DNA of 64,000 nucleotides from Flavobacterium orientale (GTDB lineage: Bacteria; Bacteroidota; Bacteroidia; Flavobacteriales; Flavobacteriaceae). The notes below the pieces were generated by a model. The model was given only the letters and a program-made list of their open reading frames with translations. It ran no database searches and was not told the DNA's origin. Position 1 is the first letter of the stretch; each line of letters begins with the position of its first letter. The translations under genes were made by a program, and so were the position numbers. Positions 29,881-38,606 of this stretch are shown piece after piece. The stretch lies in NCBI RefSeq assembly GCF_014638005.1, contig NZ_BMFG01000003.1:124001-188000 (forward strand), written 5' to 3'.

Positions 29881-31224
29881 ATGAAAAAGTTTCTCAAGTA
29901 TTTCGGTTTACTCCTTTTGGTAGTACTACTCTTTGTTGGTTTTACCACCTATCCAAAGTTGGACATTCTCTCAGGTTTTGCGGCTAAAAGCGTGGCTTCC
30001 GGAATTTTTATTGATAACCGCCCTTTAGAAGCGATTCAACAAGGTGATAATGATATTGATTTGGTTCGATTGGCTAAAATTGAAACGAATAAAGACTCGA
30101 AATTTGCTACAGCTTCTGTTTATGGGCTAAAAAAACGTAAAGCTATTTACCGCGAAGGTTTAGGTGCCACCTTGGTAACTGATGATTTTGATGAAACAAA
30201 ACCGTATTTGATTCCGAATCGAACAAAAATCGAAACGAATTTACCTTTTCCGTATGGAAATCTTGAACAAAAAGATACACTTTTTCCTGAAGTGAATTAT
30301 GAAAAATTAAATCAAGAGGTTGCGAATGCATTTGATAAAAAAGGTGAAAAAATAAAGCGAACACGAGCACTTTTAGTGATTTATAAAGATAAAATCATCG
30401 CTGAAAAATACGAAGATGGTTTTTCTAAAAACACTAAATTTTTAGGTTGGTCGATGACAAAAAGTATCACGGCTACTTATTTTGGAATTTTGCAACAACA
30501 AGGCAAAATCGACATTCATAAACCGGCTCCGGTGAAAGAATGGGCGAATGATGAACGATCAAAAATCACGTTACATAATTTAATTCAAATGAATTCCGGT
30601 TTAGAATGGGAAGAAGATTATGGAAAGATATCGGATGTCACGAAAATGTTGTTTTTAGAAGATGATATGCCAAAGGTGCAATTGGAAAAACCGGCCGCTT
30701 TTGCACCGAATACACATTGGAATTATTCTTCAGGAACCACAAATTTGCTGTCAGGAATTTTACGAAGACAATTTCAAAATCATCAAGATTATTTAGATTT
30801 TTGGTATTCGTCTTTAATTGATAAAATCGGAATGCATTCGATGTTGATTGAACCTGATATGGCCGGAAATTTCGTGGGCTCATCGTATGGATGGGCAACG
30901 GCTCGGGATTGGGCGAAATTTGGCTTACTTTATTTAAACGAAGGCAATTGGAATAGCGAGCAGATTTTTGATAAAAGTTGGGCGAAGTATGTGGCGACTC
31001 CTACCCCAACTTCCAACGGAGAATATGGCGGTCATTTTTGGTTAAACGCCGGTGGGAAATATCCTGATGTGCCAAAAGATATGTATTTCTGTGGCGGATT
31101 TCAAGGTCAGAAAGTGATTATTATTCCGAGTAAAGAAATGGTGATTATTCGTTTTGGATTGACGGAAGATGAGGATTTTGATTTTAACAGGATGATGAAG
31201 GGGGTTATTGAAAGTGTAAAATAG
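29881..31224 (+). CDS. serine hydrolase of the class C beta-lactamase family
   Basis: A 447-residue exported or membrane-anchored protein with an N-terminal hydrophobic segment (residues 6-22). The catalytic SxxK is Ser191-Met-Thr-Lys194 (GWSMTKSIT) and the Tyr motif is Tyr282 (WNYSSGTTN). The C-terminal GHFWLNAGG and FCGGFQGQ segments occupy the place of the third motif. The domain (PF00144-like) covers about 150-440; residues 30-140 are a lineage-specific extension. Members include carboxypeptidases, esterases and amide hydrolases, so antibiotic resistance should not be assumed. It lies on the plus strand between the two suf blocks and is followed after 4 nt by a small membrane protein gene. 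Confidence 0.88.
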   Translation: MKKFLKYFGLLLLVVLLFVGFTTYPKLDILSGFAAKSVASGIFIDNRPLEAIQQGDNDIDLVRLAKIETNKDSKFATASVYGLKKRKAIYREGLGATLVTDDFDETKPYLIPNRTKIETNLPFPYGNLEQKDTLFPEVNYEKLNQEVANAFDKKGEKIKRTRALLVIYKDKIIAEKYEDGFSKNTKFLGWSMTKSITATYFGILQQQGKIDIHKPAPVKEWANDERSKITLHNLIQMNSGLEWEEDYGKISDVTKMLFLEDDMPKVQLEKPAAFAPNTHWNYSSGTTNLLSGILRRQFQNHQDYLDFWYSSLIDKIGMHSMLIEPDMAGNFVGSSYGWATARDWAKFGLLYLNEGNWNSEQIFDKSWAKYVATPTPTSNGEYGGHFWLNAGGKYPDVPKDMYFCGGFQGQKVIIIPSKEMVIIRFGLTEDEDFDFNRMMKGVIESVK

Positions 31225-31228
31225 TAAA

Positions 31229-31750
31229 ATGAAGAATCGAAATCTAATTTTAGCATCATTTTTACTGATAATAACTATAATTTCTTTGGTTTTAGGACTG
31301 CTCTATCAATGGAATTTTGAAATGAGATTTTACATTGGGTTGATTCTATTGGGTCTCACTTTTTTTGCCTACTTAAAAATGAAAGGAATTGCGAATTATG
31401 TGTTTGGCTTTGTATTATTGCTTGGTTTATTTGATTTAATTCATTTCGTTCCTTTCTCAATTGGTATTAATTTTTCCATTTTTAAAATTCATTTAATTCC
31501 TTTTATCTTTTTATTGATTTTTTATCTTTTGAACAGACAAAATATAAATGAGAAAATTAGAAATTTCAACGAACCTTCAGCTTCTGAGGAATTGAGCCAT
31601 AAAAACAGCCAAATTGAGTTTTTTAAAATTAAATTTCAAAACCTTTCTGAAACCGAAATTGATCAAAAATTAAAGGAAGATTTGGTTCCTGAAGCTATGG
31701 AAGCTTTAAAAATCTTAAAGAACAATTTAACCGCAAAGAACACAAAGTAA
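31229..31750 (+). CDS. membrane protein of unknown function
   Basis: A 173-residue protein with about four transmembrane segments in the first 105 residues (around 7-27, 33-49, 53-73 and 82-103), then a charged soluble tail (NEKIRNF...LTAKNTK) with the helix LSETEIDQKLKEDLVPEAMEAL. I do not recognise a family. It starts 4 nt after the serine hydrolase gene and is likely co-expressed with it. The last codons lie within a 13-bp inverted repeat shared with the downstream spacer. Confidence 0.75.
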   Translation: MKNRNLILASFLLIITIISLVLGLLYQWNFEMRFYIGLILLGLTFFAYLKMKGIANYVFGFVLLLGLFDLIHFVPFSIGINFSIFKIHLIPFIFLLIFYLLNRQNINEKIRNFNEPSASEELSHKNSQIEFFKIKFQNLSETEIDQKLKEDLVPEAMEALKILKNNLTAKNTK

Positions 31751-31826
31751 AAATCGAAAAGGACGGAAAGTTTGAATAAATAACTTTGCGTCCTTTGCGT
31801 AAATCTTAGAGAGCTTTGCGGTTAAA
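31726..31826. repeat. 101-bp element bounded by a 13-bp inverted repeat
   Basis: TTTAACCGCAAAG (31726-31738) and CTTTGCGGTTAAA (31814-31826) are perfect inverted repeats. The interior carries CTTTGCG twice more. It spans the last codons of the membrane protein gene and the gap up to 1 nt before the sufD stop. It looks like a short mobile or REP-like intergenic element, and may act as a terminator between the convergent genes. Confidence 0.7.
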
Positions 31827-31827
31827 C

Positions 31828-33144
31828 CTACAAATCAAACCCCAAATTAACACCCAATTTCATCGCAATAATCTTCGTGATGCGTTGTTTGAGTTCCGGG
31901 ATTTTAATGCTTTCGATGACTCCGTTGGAGAATGCATATAGCAATAATGCTTTGGCTTCTTTTTTCGGGATGCCGCGTTGTTGCATATAGAACATCGCAC
32001 TTTCGTCTAATTGACCAATGGTGCAGCCGTGTGAACATTTTACATCGTCGGCAAAAATTTCCAATTGTGGTTTGGCGTTGATGGTGGCTTTGTCGCTTAA
32101 TAAAATGTTGTTATTTTGTTGAAAAGCATCGGTTTTTTGGGCTTCTTTTTCCACGAAAATCTTTCCGTTGAAAACGCCGGTTGAACTTCCGCCTAAAATA
32201 GTTTTATAGTTTTGATGGCTTTCGCAATTGGGTGTTGCGTGATTCACTAAGGTATAATGATCCACGTGTTGCTTGTCGCCAATGATTGTAATTCCTTTTA
32301 AAGTTGAATCGATTCGTTCGCCAAAGTGGTAGAAATTCAGGTTGTTTCGGGTGATGTTTCCACCAAACGAAAACGTGTGAACCGCAACTCTACTCTCTTG
32401 TTTTTGAGAAATATAAGTGTTGTCAATCAAATTGGCAGTTTGTTCGTCGTTTTGAATTTTATAATAATCGACAATCGCTCTTTTTTGAGCAAAAATTTCG
32501 GTTACTGAATTGGTCAACACCGGATTACTGTTTAAACTTTGATGACGTTCGATAATTTGCACGTGAGCATTTTCGCCTACAATAATCAAATTTCGAGGTT
32601 GAACCATCAACGCACTTTCGACTCCTGTAGAAAAATGAATGATTTCAATTGGTTTATCAGCAACTTTACTTTTCGGGATGTTGATGAACGCTCCTTCCTG
32701 AGCAAAAGCTGTATTTAAAGTCGTTAAACTTTCGTCTTTACTGGCGATTTGGTTGAAATACGTGTCCAAAACCATTTTATATTTTGGCTTTGTCAACACA
32801 GATGAAAGTAAGCAAACATCAATTCCTTCATGCGTTGTTGACGACATAAACGAACTGAATTTTCCATCGATAAACACTAATTTGTACGTGTCAATTTCGT
32901 GTAGAAAAAATTTCTTTACGTCTTTAAATTCAATCGAGTTTTCTCTTTTTGGGAAAACAGAAAAGTCGTTTTTTAATACAGTATTTAACGATGTATATTT
33001 CCAAGCTTCTTCTTTTTTGGTTGGGAAACCTTTGTTTTCAAAGTTTTTGATGGCAGAAGTTCGAATGTCGTGCAACTGTGCAGTTACATCAACTTTTTCT
33101 TCGAAAGCCATGAAGGATGAAATTAATTTTTCTTTTAAATCCAT
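31828..33144 (-). CDS. sufD: Fe-S cluster assembly protein SufD
   Basis: Part of the SufBCD scaffold that assembles Fe-S clusters. The 438 residues form a right-handed beta-helix flanked by helices. Recognisable blocks are KEEAWKYTSL near the N-terminus, LLSDKATINAKPQLEIFADDVKCSHG with the conserved Cys/His, and AMFYMQQRGIPKKEAKALLL near the C-terminus. The GC content and codon use match the neighbours. It is the last gene of the hesB-sufB-sufC-sufD transcript. Confidence 0.95.
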   Translation of the reverse strand: MDLKEKLISSFMAFEEKVDVTAQLHDIRTSAIKNFENKGFPTKKEEAWKYTSLNTVLKNDFSVFPKRENSIEFKDVKKFFLHEIDTYKLVFIDGKFSSFMSSTTHEGIDVCLLSSVLTKPKYKMVLDTYFNQIASKDESLTTLNTAFAQEGAFINIPKSKVADKPIEIIHFSTGVESALMVQPRNLIIVGENAHVQIIERHQSLNSNPVLTNSVTEIFAQKRAIVDYYKIQNDEQTANLIDNTYISQKQESRVAVHTFSFGGNITRNNLNFYHFGERIDSTLKGITIIGDKQHVDHYTLVNHATPNCESHQNYKTILGGSSTGVFNGKIFVEKEAQKTDAFQQNNNILLSDKATINAKPQLEIFADDVKCSHGCTIGQLDESAMFYMQQRGIPKKEAKALLLYAFSNGVIESIKIPELKQRITKIIAMKLGVNLGFDL

Positions 33145-33185
33145 TTTAAATGTTGAGATTTTAAAAATCTACAAATATTTTATCA

Positions 33186-33252
33186 TAAACCATTAAGGTA
33201 TTAAGTTTCATTAAGTGTTACAACTTAATTTCCTTAATCTCTTAATGGTTTA
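33186..33252. repeat. intergenic hairpin between sufC and sufD (ACCATTAAGG family)
   Basis: TAAACCATTAAGGTATTAAG (33186-33205) is complementary at 18 of 20 positions to 33233-33252. The first 31 bases recur with one mismatch at 34027-34057 between sufB and sufC. Similar spacers in both suf gaps suggest a dispersed element. Confidence 0.75.
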
Positions 33253-33262
33253 AATTTAATTT

Positions 33263-34015
33263 TTAAACTTCTTGTTCTTGTTTTATCCAGTCGTATCCTC
33301 TTTCTTCTAGCTCAAGAGCCAGTTCCTTGCCACCGGATTTAACGATTTTTCCGTCCATCAAAACGTGTACAAAATCAGGGATGATATAATCTAATAAACG
33401 TTGGTAATGCGTGATTACTAAAACGGCATTTTCTTGGCTTTTCAATTTATTCACACCATTTGCTACAATTCGCAACGCATCGATGTCTAATCCTGAATCG
33501 GTTTCGTCTAAAATGGCTAATTTGGGTTCTAACATTGCCATTTGAAAAATTTCGTTACGTTTTTTTTCTCCACCTGAAAAACCTTCGTTTAATGAACGAG
33601 ATAAAAATTTACGATCAATTTCTAATAATTCTGATTTTTCACGAATCAATTTCAGCATTTCATTGGCCGGCATTTCTTCTTTTCCATTCGCTTTTCTGCT
33701 TTCGTTGATGGCTGTTTTCATAAAGTTCGTTACCGAAACTCCAGGGATTTCCACCGGATATTGAAATGATAAGAAAACACCTTTGTGAGCTCTTTCCTCA
33801 GGTGCTAAATCGGCTAAATCTTCGCCTAATAATTCAACAGAACCTTCTGTTACTTCATAATTTTCATTTCCGGCAATTACAGCGGAAAGTGTACTTTTTC
33901 CTGATCCGTTTGGACCCATAATGGCGTGCACTTCTCCGGCTTTAATTTCAAGGTTGATACCTTTTAATATTTCTTTGTCTTCAATGGAAGCGTGTAAATT
34001 TTTTATGCTTAACAT
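33263..34015 (-). CDS. sufC: Fe-S cluster assembly ATPase SufC
   Basis: The ABC-type ATPase of SufBCD. At 250 residues it has the standard length. Walker A is GPNGSGKS (34-41), the Q-loop region is [12 protein letters not shown], the signature is [10 protein letters not shown], and Walker B is [14 protein letters not shown] with the SufC-specific Asp; the switch His is in VITHYQR. Flanked by repeat-bearing spacers on both sides. Confidence 0.97.
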   Translation of the reverse strand: MLSIKNLHASIEDKEILKGINLEIKAGEVHAIMGPNGSGKSTLSAVIAGNENYEVTEGSVELLGEDLADLAPEERAHKGVFLSFQYPVEIPGVSVTNFMKTAINESRKANGKEEMPANEMLKLIREKSELLEIDRKFLSRSLNEGFSGGEKKRNEIFQMAMLEPKLAILDETDSGLDIDALRIVANGVNKLKSQENAVLVITHYQRLLDYIIPDFVHVLMDGKIVKSGGKELALELEERGYDWIKQEQEV

Positions 34016-34026
34016 TTTTATATTTT

Positions 34027-34057
34027 TAAACCATTAAGGTATTAAGATTCATTAAGT
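34027..34057. repeat. second copy of the ACCATTAAGG spacer element
   Basis: 31 bases identical to 33186-33216 except one position; lies in the sufB-sufC gap. Confidence 0.75.
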
Positions 34058-34062
34058 TTTGT

Positions 34063-35511
34063 TTATCCAACAGAGCCTTCTAGTGAAATCTCCAACAATT
34101 TCTGAGCTTCTACTGCAAACTCCATCGGCAATTTATTCAATACTTCTTTGCTGAAACCATTCACAATTAAAGCAATCGCTTTTTCAGTTGGAATGCCACG
34201 TTGGTTGCAATAAAAAACTTGGTCCTCTCCAATTTTGGAAGTCGTTGCTTCGTGTTCGATTTTGGCAGATGTATTTTTACTTTCGATGTAAGGAAAAGTG
34301 TGTGCTCCACAATTATTTCCCATCAAAAGCGAATCACATTGCGAAAAGTTTCGGGCGTTATCAGCATTGGCACTAATTCGGACCAAACCTCGGTAACTGT
34401 TTAGTGATTTTCCTGCAGAAATTCCTTTGGAAATGATAGTCGATTTAGTGTTTTTCCCTAAATGAATCATCTTTGTTCCGGTATCGGCTTGCTGATGATT
34501 ATTGGTTACGGCTATTGAATAAAACTCGCCAATCGAGTTATTTCCTTTTAAAATTACTGATGGATATTTCCAAGTTATGGCTGAACCTGTTTCAACTTGT
34601 GTCCAAGAAATTTTTGCGTTTTTCTCGCACAAACCTCTTTTAGTCACAAAATTAAAAACACCGCCTTTTCCTTCTTTATTCCCAGGATACCAGTTTTGAA
34701 CGGTTGAATATTTTATTTCAGCATCATCCATCGCAATCAATTCAACTACAGCGGCGTGCAATTGATTTTCATCACGACTTGGAGCGGTACAACCTTCTAA
34801 ATACGAAACATAACTGCCTTCATCGGCAATTAATAATGTTCGTTCAAACTGACCAGTTCCGGCTTGATTGATTCGGAAATACGTTGATAATTCCATCGGA
34901 CAATGAACGCCTTTTGGAATATAACAAAAACTTCCATCTGAAAAAACGGCGGAATTCAAAGCTGCATAAAAATTATCTCGTTGCGGAACAACCGTCCCTA
35001 AATATTTCTGAACTAACTCCGGATGCTCTTTAATTGCATCAGAAATCGAACAGAAAATAATTCCTTTTTCGTTTAATGTCTTTTTGAAAGTCGTAGCTAC
35101 AGAAACCGAATCCACCACAATATCCATCGCCACATTATTCATTTTTTTCTGTTCATCAATCGAAATTCCCAGCTTTTTATACATCGCTAATAATTCCGGA
35201 TCAACATCGTCTAATGTTTTATTTGGATCTGCTTTTTTTGGAGCGGAATAATACGAAATCGCTTGAAAATCGGGTTTTTCATAATGTACATTTGCCCAAT
35301 CCGGTTCGATCATTTCTTGCCAAGCACGAAAAGCTTCCAAACGCCAATCGGTCATCCATTGCGGTTCTTCTTTTTTCCTAGAAATCGCACGGACAATGTC
35401 TTCATTCAACCCGATAGGAAACGTTTCCGAGTCTAATTCGGTGTAAAATCCGTATTCGTATTCTTTGCTTTCGAGTTCAACTTTTAAATCGTCCTCTGTA
35501 TATTTTGCCAT
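34063..35511 (-). CDS. sufB: Fe-S cluster assembly protein SufB
   Basis: The core scaffold subunit of SufBCD. The 482 residues show the expected blocks: [39 protein letters not shown], the conserved Cys in [12 protein letters not shown]-adjacent GLCEKNAK, and [17 protein letters not shown]. The C-terminal block is [22 protein letters not shown]. It follows hesB on the minus strand after about 60 nt and leads into sufC. Confidence 0.97.
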   Translation of the reverse strand: MAKYTEDDLKVELESKEYEYGFYTELDSETFPIGLNEDIVRAISRKKEEPQWMTDWRLEAFRAWQEMIEPDWANVHYEKPDFQAISYYSAPKKADPNKTLDDVDPELLAMYKKLGISIDEQKKMNNVAMDIVVDSVSVATTFKKTLNEKGIIFCSISDAIKEHPELVQKYLGTVVPQRDNFYAALNSAVFSDGSFCYIPKGVHCPMELSTYFRINQAGTGQFERTLLIADEGSYVSYLEGCTAPSRDENQLHAAVVELIAMDDAEIKYSTVQNWYPGNKEGKGGVFNFVTKRGLCEKNAKISWTQVETGSAITWKYPSVILKGNNSIGEFYSIAVTNNHQQADTGTKMIHLGKNTKSTIISKGISAGKSLNSYRGLVRISANADNARNFSQCDSLLMGNNCGAHTFPYIESKNTSAKIEHEATTSKIGEDQVFYCNQRGIPTEKAIALIVNGFSKEVLNKLPMEFAVEAQKLLEISLEGSVG

Positions 35512-35570
35512 TTTTTTAATTTTTTTTAAACCCTTAAGAAATTAAGTTTTCTATCTTAATAGTTTAGTTT

Positions 35571-35900
35571 TTAAAGCGAAAAACTTTCTCCGCAACCACA
35601 CGTTCTGTTCGCATTTGGATTGTTAAACACAAATCCTTTTCCATTTAAACCACCGGAAAATTCTAAAATGGTTCCGGCTAAATAAAGGAAACTTTTCTTT
35701 TCAACTGCTACTCGTATATTGTTGTCTTCGAATACTTTATCGTTTTCTCCGATTTCTTTGTCAAATTTTAAATCATAAGACAAACCGGAACAACCACCAC
35801 TTTTTACGCCAACTCGAACGTAATCTCGGGCAGCATCAAAACCATCATCTTCCATCAAATTGATGATTTTCTTTTTGGCTGTATCTGAAACTTTAATCAT
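35571..35900 (-). CDS. HesB/IscA family A-type Fe-S carrier
   Basis: An A-type carrier that delivers Fe-S clusters to target proteins. The 109 residues have the three conserved cysteines: Cys37 (SGGCSGLSY), Cys101 and Cys103 (CGCGESFSL). It is the first gene of hesB-sufBCD, directly downstream of a TAnnTTTG element and a copy of the shared operator motif. Whether it is closer to SufA, IscA or ErpA cannot be decided by eye. Confidence 0.94.
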   Translation of the reverse strand: MIKVSDTAKKKIINLMEDDGFDAARDYVRVGVKSGGCSGLSYDLKFDKEIGENDKVFEDNNIRVAVEKKSFLYLAGTILEFSGGLNGKGFVFNNPNANRTCGCGESFSL

Positions 35901-35904
35901 TTGC

Positions 35905-35925
35905 TATTTTGATTTTGTCTAAATT
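35905..35925. promoter_or_regulatory. candidate metal-regulator operator before hesB-sufBCD
   Basis: A 21-mer starting TATTTTGA and ending TTTGTCTAAATT; matches the 9746-9766 site at 17 of 21 positions, including the exact 11-mer TTTGTCTAAAT. It lies 5 nt downstream of the minus-strand -7 element. Confidence 0.55.
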
Positions 35926-35930
35926 AACTG

Positions 35931-35938
35931 CAAAGATA
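35931..35938 (-). promoter_or_regulatory. predicted -7 element of hesB-sufBCD
   Basis: On the minus strand TATCTTTG matches TAnnTTTG, 30 nt before the start codon. No clear TTTG at the normal upstream spacing. Confidence 0.6.
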
Positions 35939-36071
35939 CATCAAAATAGGAATTTTAAAAGGATTCCTAACATTTTTATAACGAATGGATTGATAGAAAA
36001 TAGTTATAATTCCGACTTAAAAAGGTAAGTTTTTAGTAATTTGCGAAACATTTTACTATCAAATTACAATT

Positions 36072-36932
36072 ATGAAACTATACCCCATTGAAGCTGGAAA
36101 CTTTAAACTCGACGGCGGAGCTATGTTTGGCGTTGTCCCTAAAACCATTTGGAACCGAACAAATCCGGCAGATGAAAACAACCTCATCGACATTGCTGCT
36201 CGCTGTTTGTTGATTGAAAACGGAAATCGATTGACGTTGATAGACACCGGAATGGGCAACAAACAATCGGATAAATTTTTTGGTTATTATTCGCTTTGGG
36301 GCGAACATTCATTAGATAAATCGTTGGCAAAATATGGTTTTCATCGTGATGATGTAACGGATGTTTTTATGACTCACCTTCATTTTGATCATTGTGGCGG
36401 AAGCGTAAATTGGAATAAGGATAAAACCGGTTATGAAGTCGCTTTCAAAAATGCAAAATTCTGGACGAATGAAAATCATTGGGAATGGGCAACTAAGCCC
36501 AATTCTCGTGAAAAAGCTTCTTTTCTACACGAAAATATCATTCCAATGCAAGAAAGTGGTCAATTGAATTTTATCAATAGACCAACTAGTGATTTTGGTT
36601 TTTCGGAAGAAATGGATTTCGGCATATTTTATGCGGATGGTCATACTGAAAAACAAATGCTTCCACACATCAAATACGAAGATAAAACCATTGTTTTTTG
36701 TGCGGATTTATTGGCTACGGCAGGACATATCCCGATTCCGTATGTGATGGGTTATGATACCAGACCGCTTTTAACTTTGGATGAAAAGGCAAAATTTCTA
36801 ACAGCCGCAGCTGAAAATAATTACTATTTATTTTTAGAACACGATGCTCACAACGAAATCATCACTGTTGAAAAAACAGAAAAAGGCGTTCGTTTGAAAG
36901 AAGTTTTCCGTTGTGAAGATGTCTTAAGATAG
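36072..36932 (+). CDS. metallo-beta-lactamase fold hydrolase
   Basis: A 286-residue cytoplasmic hydrolase. The metal motif HLHFDH (His102, His104, Asp106, His107) is intact. Other ligands are His in EHDAHN near the end, FYADGHTEKQ and FCADLLA. The closest known relatives by feel are quorum-quenching lactonases and MBL-type hydrolases, but the substrate cannot be told. It is divergent from hesB and precedes an S8 peptidase by about 60 nt on the same strand. Confidence 0.9.
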   Translation: MKLYPIEAGNFKLDGGAMFGVVPKTIWNRTNPADENNLIDIAARCLLIENGNRLTLIDTGMGNKQSDKFFGYYSLWGEHSLDKSLAKYGFHRDDVTDVFMTHLHFDHCGGSVNWNKDKTGYEVAFKNAKFWTNENHWEWATKPNSREKASFLHENIIPMQESGQLNFINRPTSDFGFSEEMDFGIFYADGHTEKQMLPHIKYEDKTIVFCADLLATAGHIPIPYVMGYDTRPLLTLDEKAKFLTAAAENNYYLFLEHDAHNEIITVEKTEKGVRLKEVFRCEDVLR

Positions 36933-36990
36933 TGTTAATGCTAAACAAAAACTTTAAAAAACGATTATTTTTACCTCAAAATATATTTCT

Positions 36991-38589
36991 ATGAATTCTA
37001 TAAAATTAATTATTTCACTAGGTGTAGCTTCTTTGTTTTTAGCTGGATGTAGTGCTTCAAAATCATCTTTTGCAAATCTAAAACCATTAACTTCTGAAAC
37101 TGTTCCGTTAAAAAATGGTAAAATTTCTGATGCTGAACTGTTGCGTTGGAGTCATTTGGATTTAATCAAAGACACGATTCCCGGTATGAGTGTTGACCGT
37201 GCTTATGAAGAATTATTGAAAAATAAAAAAGGTCAAAAAGTAATTGTTGCCGTTATTGACAGTGGAACCGATATTGAACACGAAGATTTAAAAGGTCGTG
37301 TTTGGACAAACGCAAAAGAAATTCCCGGTAACGGAATTGATGATGACAATAATGGCTATGTTGACGACATTCATGGTTGGAATTTTTTGGGTGATGTTGT
37401 TAATGAGAATTTAGAAATGACTCGAATTCTTAAAAAAGGTGATGACGGTTCTGATACTTTTAAGAAAGCTGAGAAGAAATTTGAAGAAAAAAAGCAAGAG
37501 GCGATGGCTAACAAACAGCAACTTGATTTTATTTTAGCTGCTGACAAAGCCATTTCGGAGCACTTAAAAAAAGAAGATTATACATTGGAAGATGTAAAAT
37601 CTATTTTAACTTCAAACCCAACACTTGGGAATTACAAAATGGTTATGGTTCAAGTCTTAACCAGAACCCCAGCTGAAGAATTTAAAAAAGGAATTGAAGA
37701 ATTCAAAGACTATGTTTATGACCAATTAAATTACCATTTAAATTTAGAATATGACGGAAGAAAACTACTAGGTGACAATGCAGAAGATTTCTCCAGTAAA
37801 TTTTACGGAAACAACCAAGTTTGGGGCCCGGATAAAAAACATGCTTTACACGGAACCCACGTTGCCGGAATTATTGCACAAGTGAGAGGGAACAATCTAG
37901 GAGGTGATGGTGTGGCTACTAACGTGGAAATTATGGCGATTCGTGCCGTTCCAAATGGAGATGAATATGATAAAGATATCGCACTTGCTATTCGCTATGC
38001 GGCAGATAACGGTGCAAAAATTATCAACGGAAGTTTTGGAAAAGGTTTCTCTCCTCAAAAAGAATGGGTTTATGAAGCCATTCAATATGCCGCAAGCAAA
38101 GATGTATTATTTGTTCATGCTGCAGGTAATGATGGTGAGGATTTGAACGTGGTGGAAAGCTATCCAAATGACAGAGTTGGAGAAAAAGAAATTGCAAATA
38201 GCTTTATAAAAGTTGGAGCCTTAGATCATGATTATGGAACAAAAATGGTTGCTGATTTTTCAAATTATGGAAAAAAAGATGTAGATGTTTTTGCCCCTGG
38301 TGTTAAAATTTATGCTACTATTCCGGATAATGAATTCAAATATGAACAAGGAACTTCGATGGCATCTCCAAATGTTGCGGGAGTTGCCGCATTAATTCGT
38401 TCGTATTATCCAAATTTAACTGCAGCACAAGTAAAACAAATTTTGAAAGATAGCGGTGTTGCCATTGACCGAACTGTCATTGTTGGTGGCGAAGCTTCTA
38501 ACAAAGCTTTGTTTACTGAATTATCTGTTTCCGGAAAAATTGTAAATGCTTACAATGCTTTGTTAATGGCAGATAAAATGTCTAAATAA
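36991..38589 (+). CDS. S8 family serine peptidase, lipoprotein
   Basis: A subtilisin-like protease of 532 residues with a lipobox (LFLAGCS, Cys 20), so probably anchored at the outer surface or in the periplasm. The catalytic triad is Asp90 (AVIDSGTDIEHEDL), His about 287 (HGTHVAGI) and Ser about 456 (GTSMASPNVAG). The Asp-to-His distance is about 197 residues, much longer than in subtilisin. It holds a Lys/Glu-rich insertion (residues 140-275) with predicted helices. No type 9 secretion C-terminal domain is visible. It is followed after 17 nt by an M1 peptidase, so the two may act in the same proteolytic pathway. Confidence 0.93.
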   Translation: MNSIKLIISLGVASLFLAGCSASKSSFANLKPLTSETVPLKNGKISDAELLRWSHLDLIKDTIPGMSVDRAYEELLKNKKGQKVIVAVIDSGTDIEHEDLKGRVWTNAKEIPGNGIDDDNNGYVDDIHGWNFLGDVVNENLEMTRILKKGDDGSDTFKKAEKKFEEKKQEAMANKQQLDFILAADKAISEHLKKEDYTLEDVKSILTSNPTLGNYKMVMVQVLTRTPAEEFKKGIEEFKDYVYDQLNYHLNLEYDGRKLLGDNAEDFSSKFYGNNQVWGPDKKHALHGTHVAGIIAQVRGNNLGGDGVATNVEIMAIRAVPNGDEYDKDIALAIRYAADNGAKIINGSFGKGFSPQKEWVYEAIQYAASKDVLFVHAAGNDGEDLNVVESYPNDRVGEKEIANSFIKVGALDHDYGTKMVADFSNYGKKDVDVFAPGVKIYATIPDNEFKYEQGTSMASPNVAGVAALIRSYYPNLTAAQVKQILKDSGVAIDRTVIVGGEASNKALFTELSVSGKIVNAYNALLMADKMSK

Positions 38590-38606
38590 TTATAAATTCA
38601 ACTCTC

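Noticed and set aside
29881-31224. Class C beta-lactamase (antibiotic resistance gene)
   Set aside because: SxxK and Tyr motifs define the broad serine-hydrolase family only; the large N-terminal extension and lack of a clear third motif do not support a true beta-lactamase.
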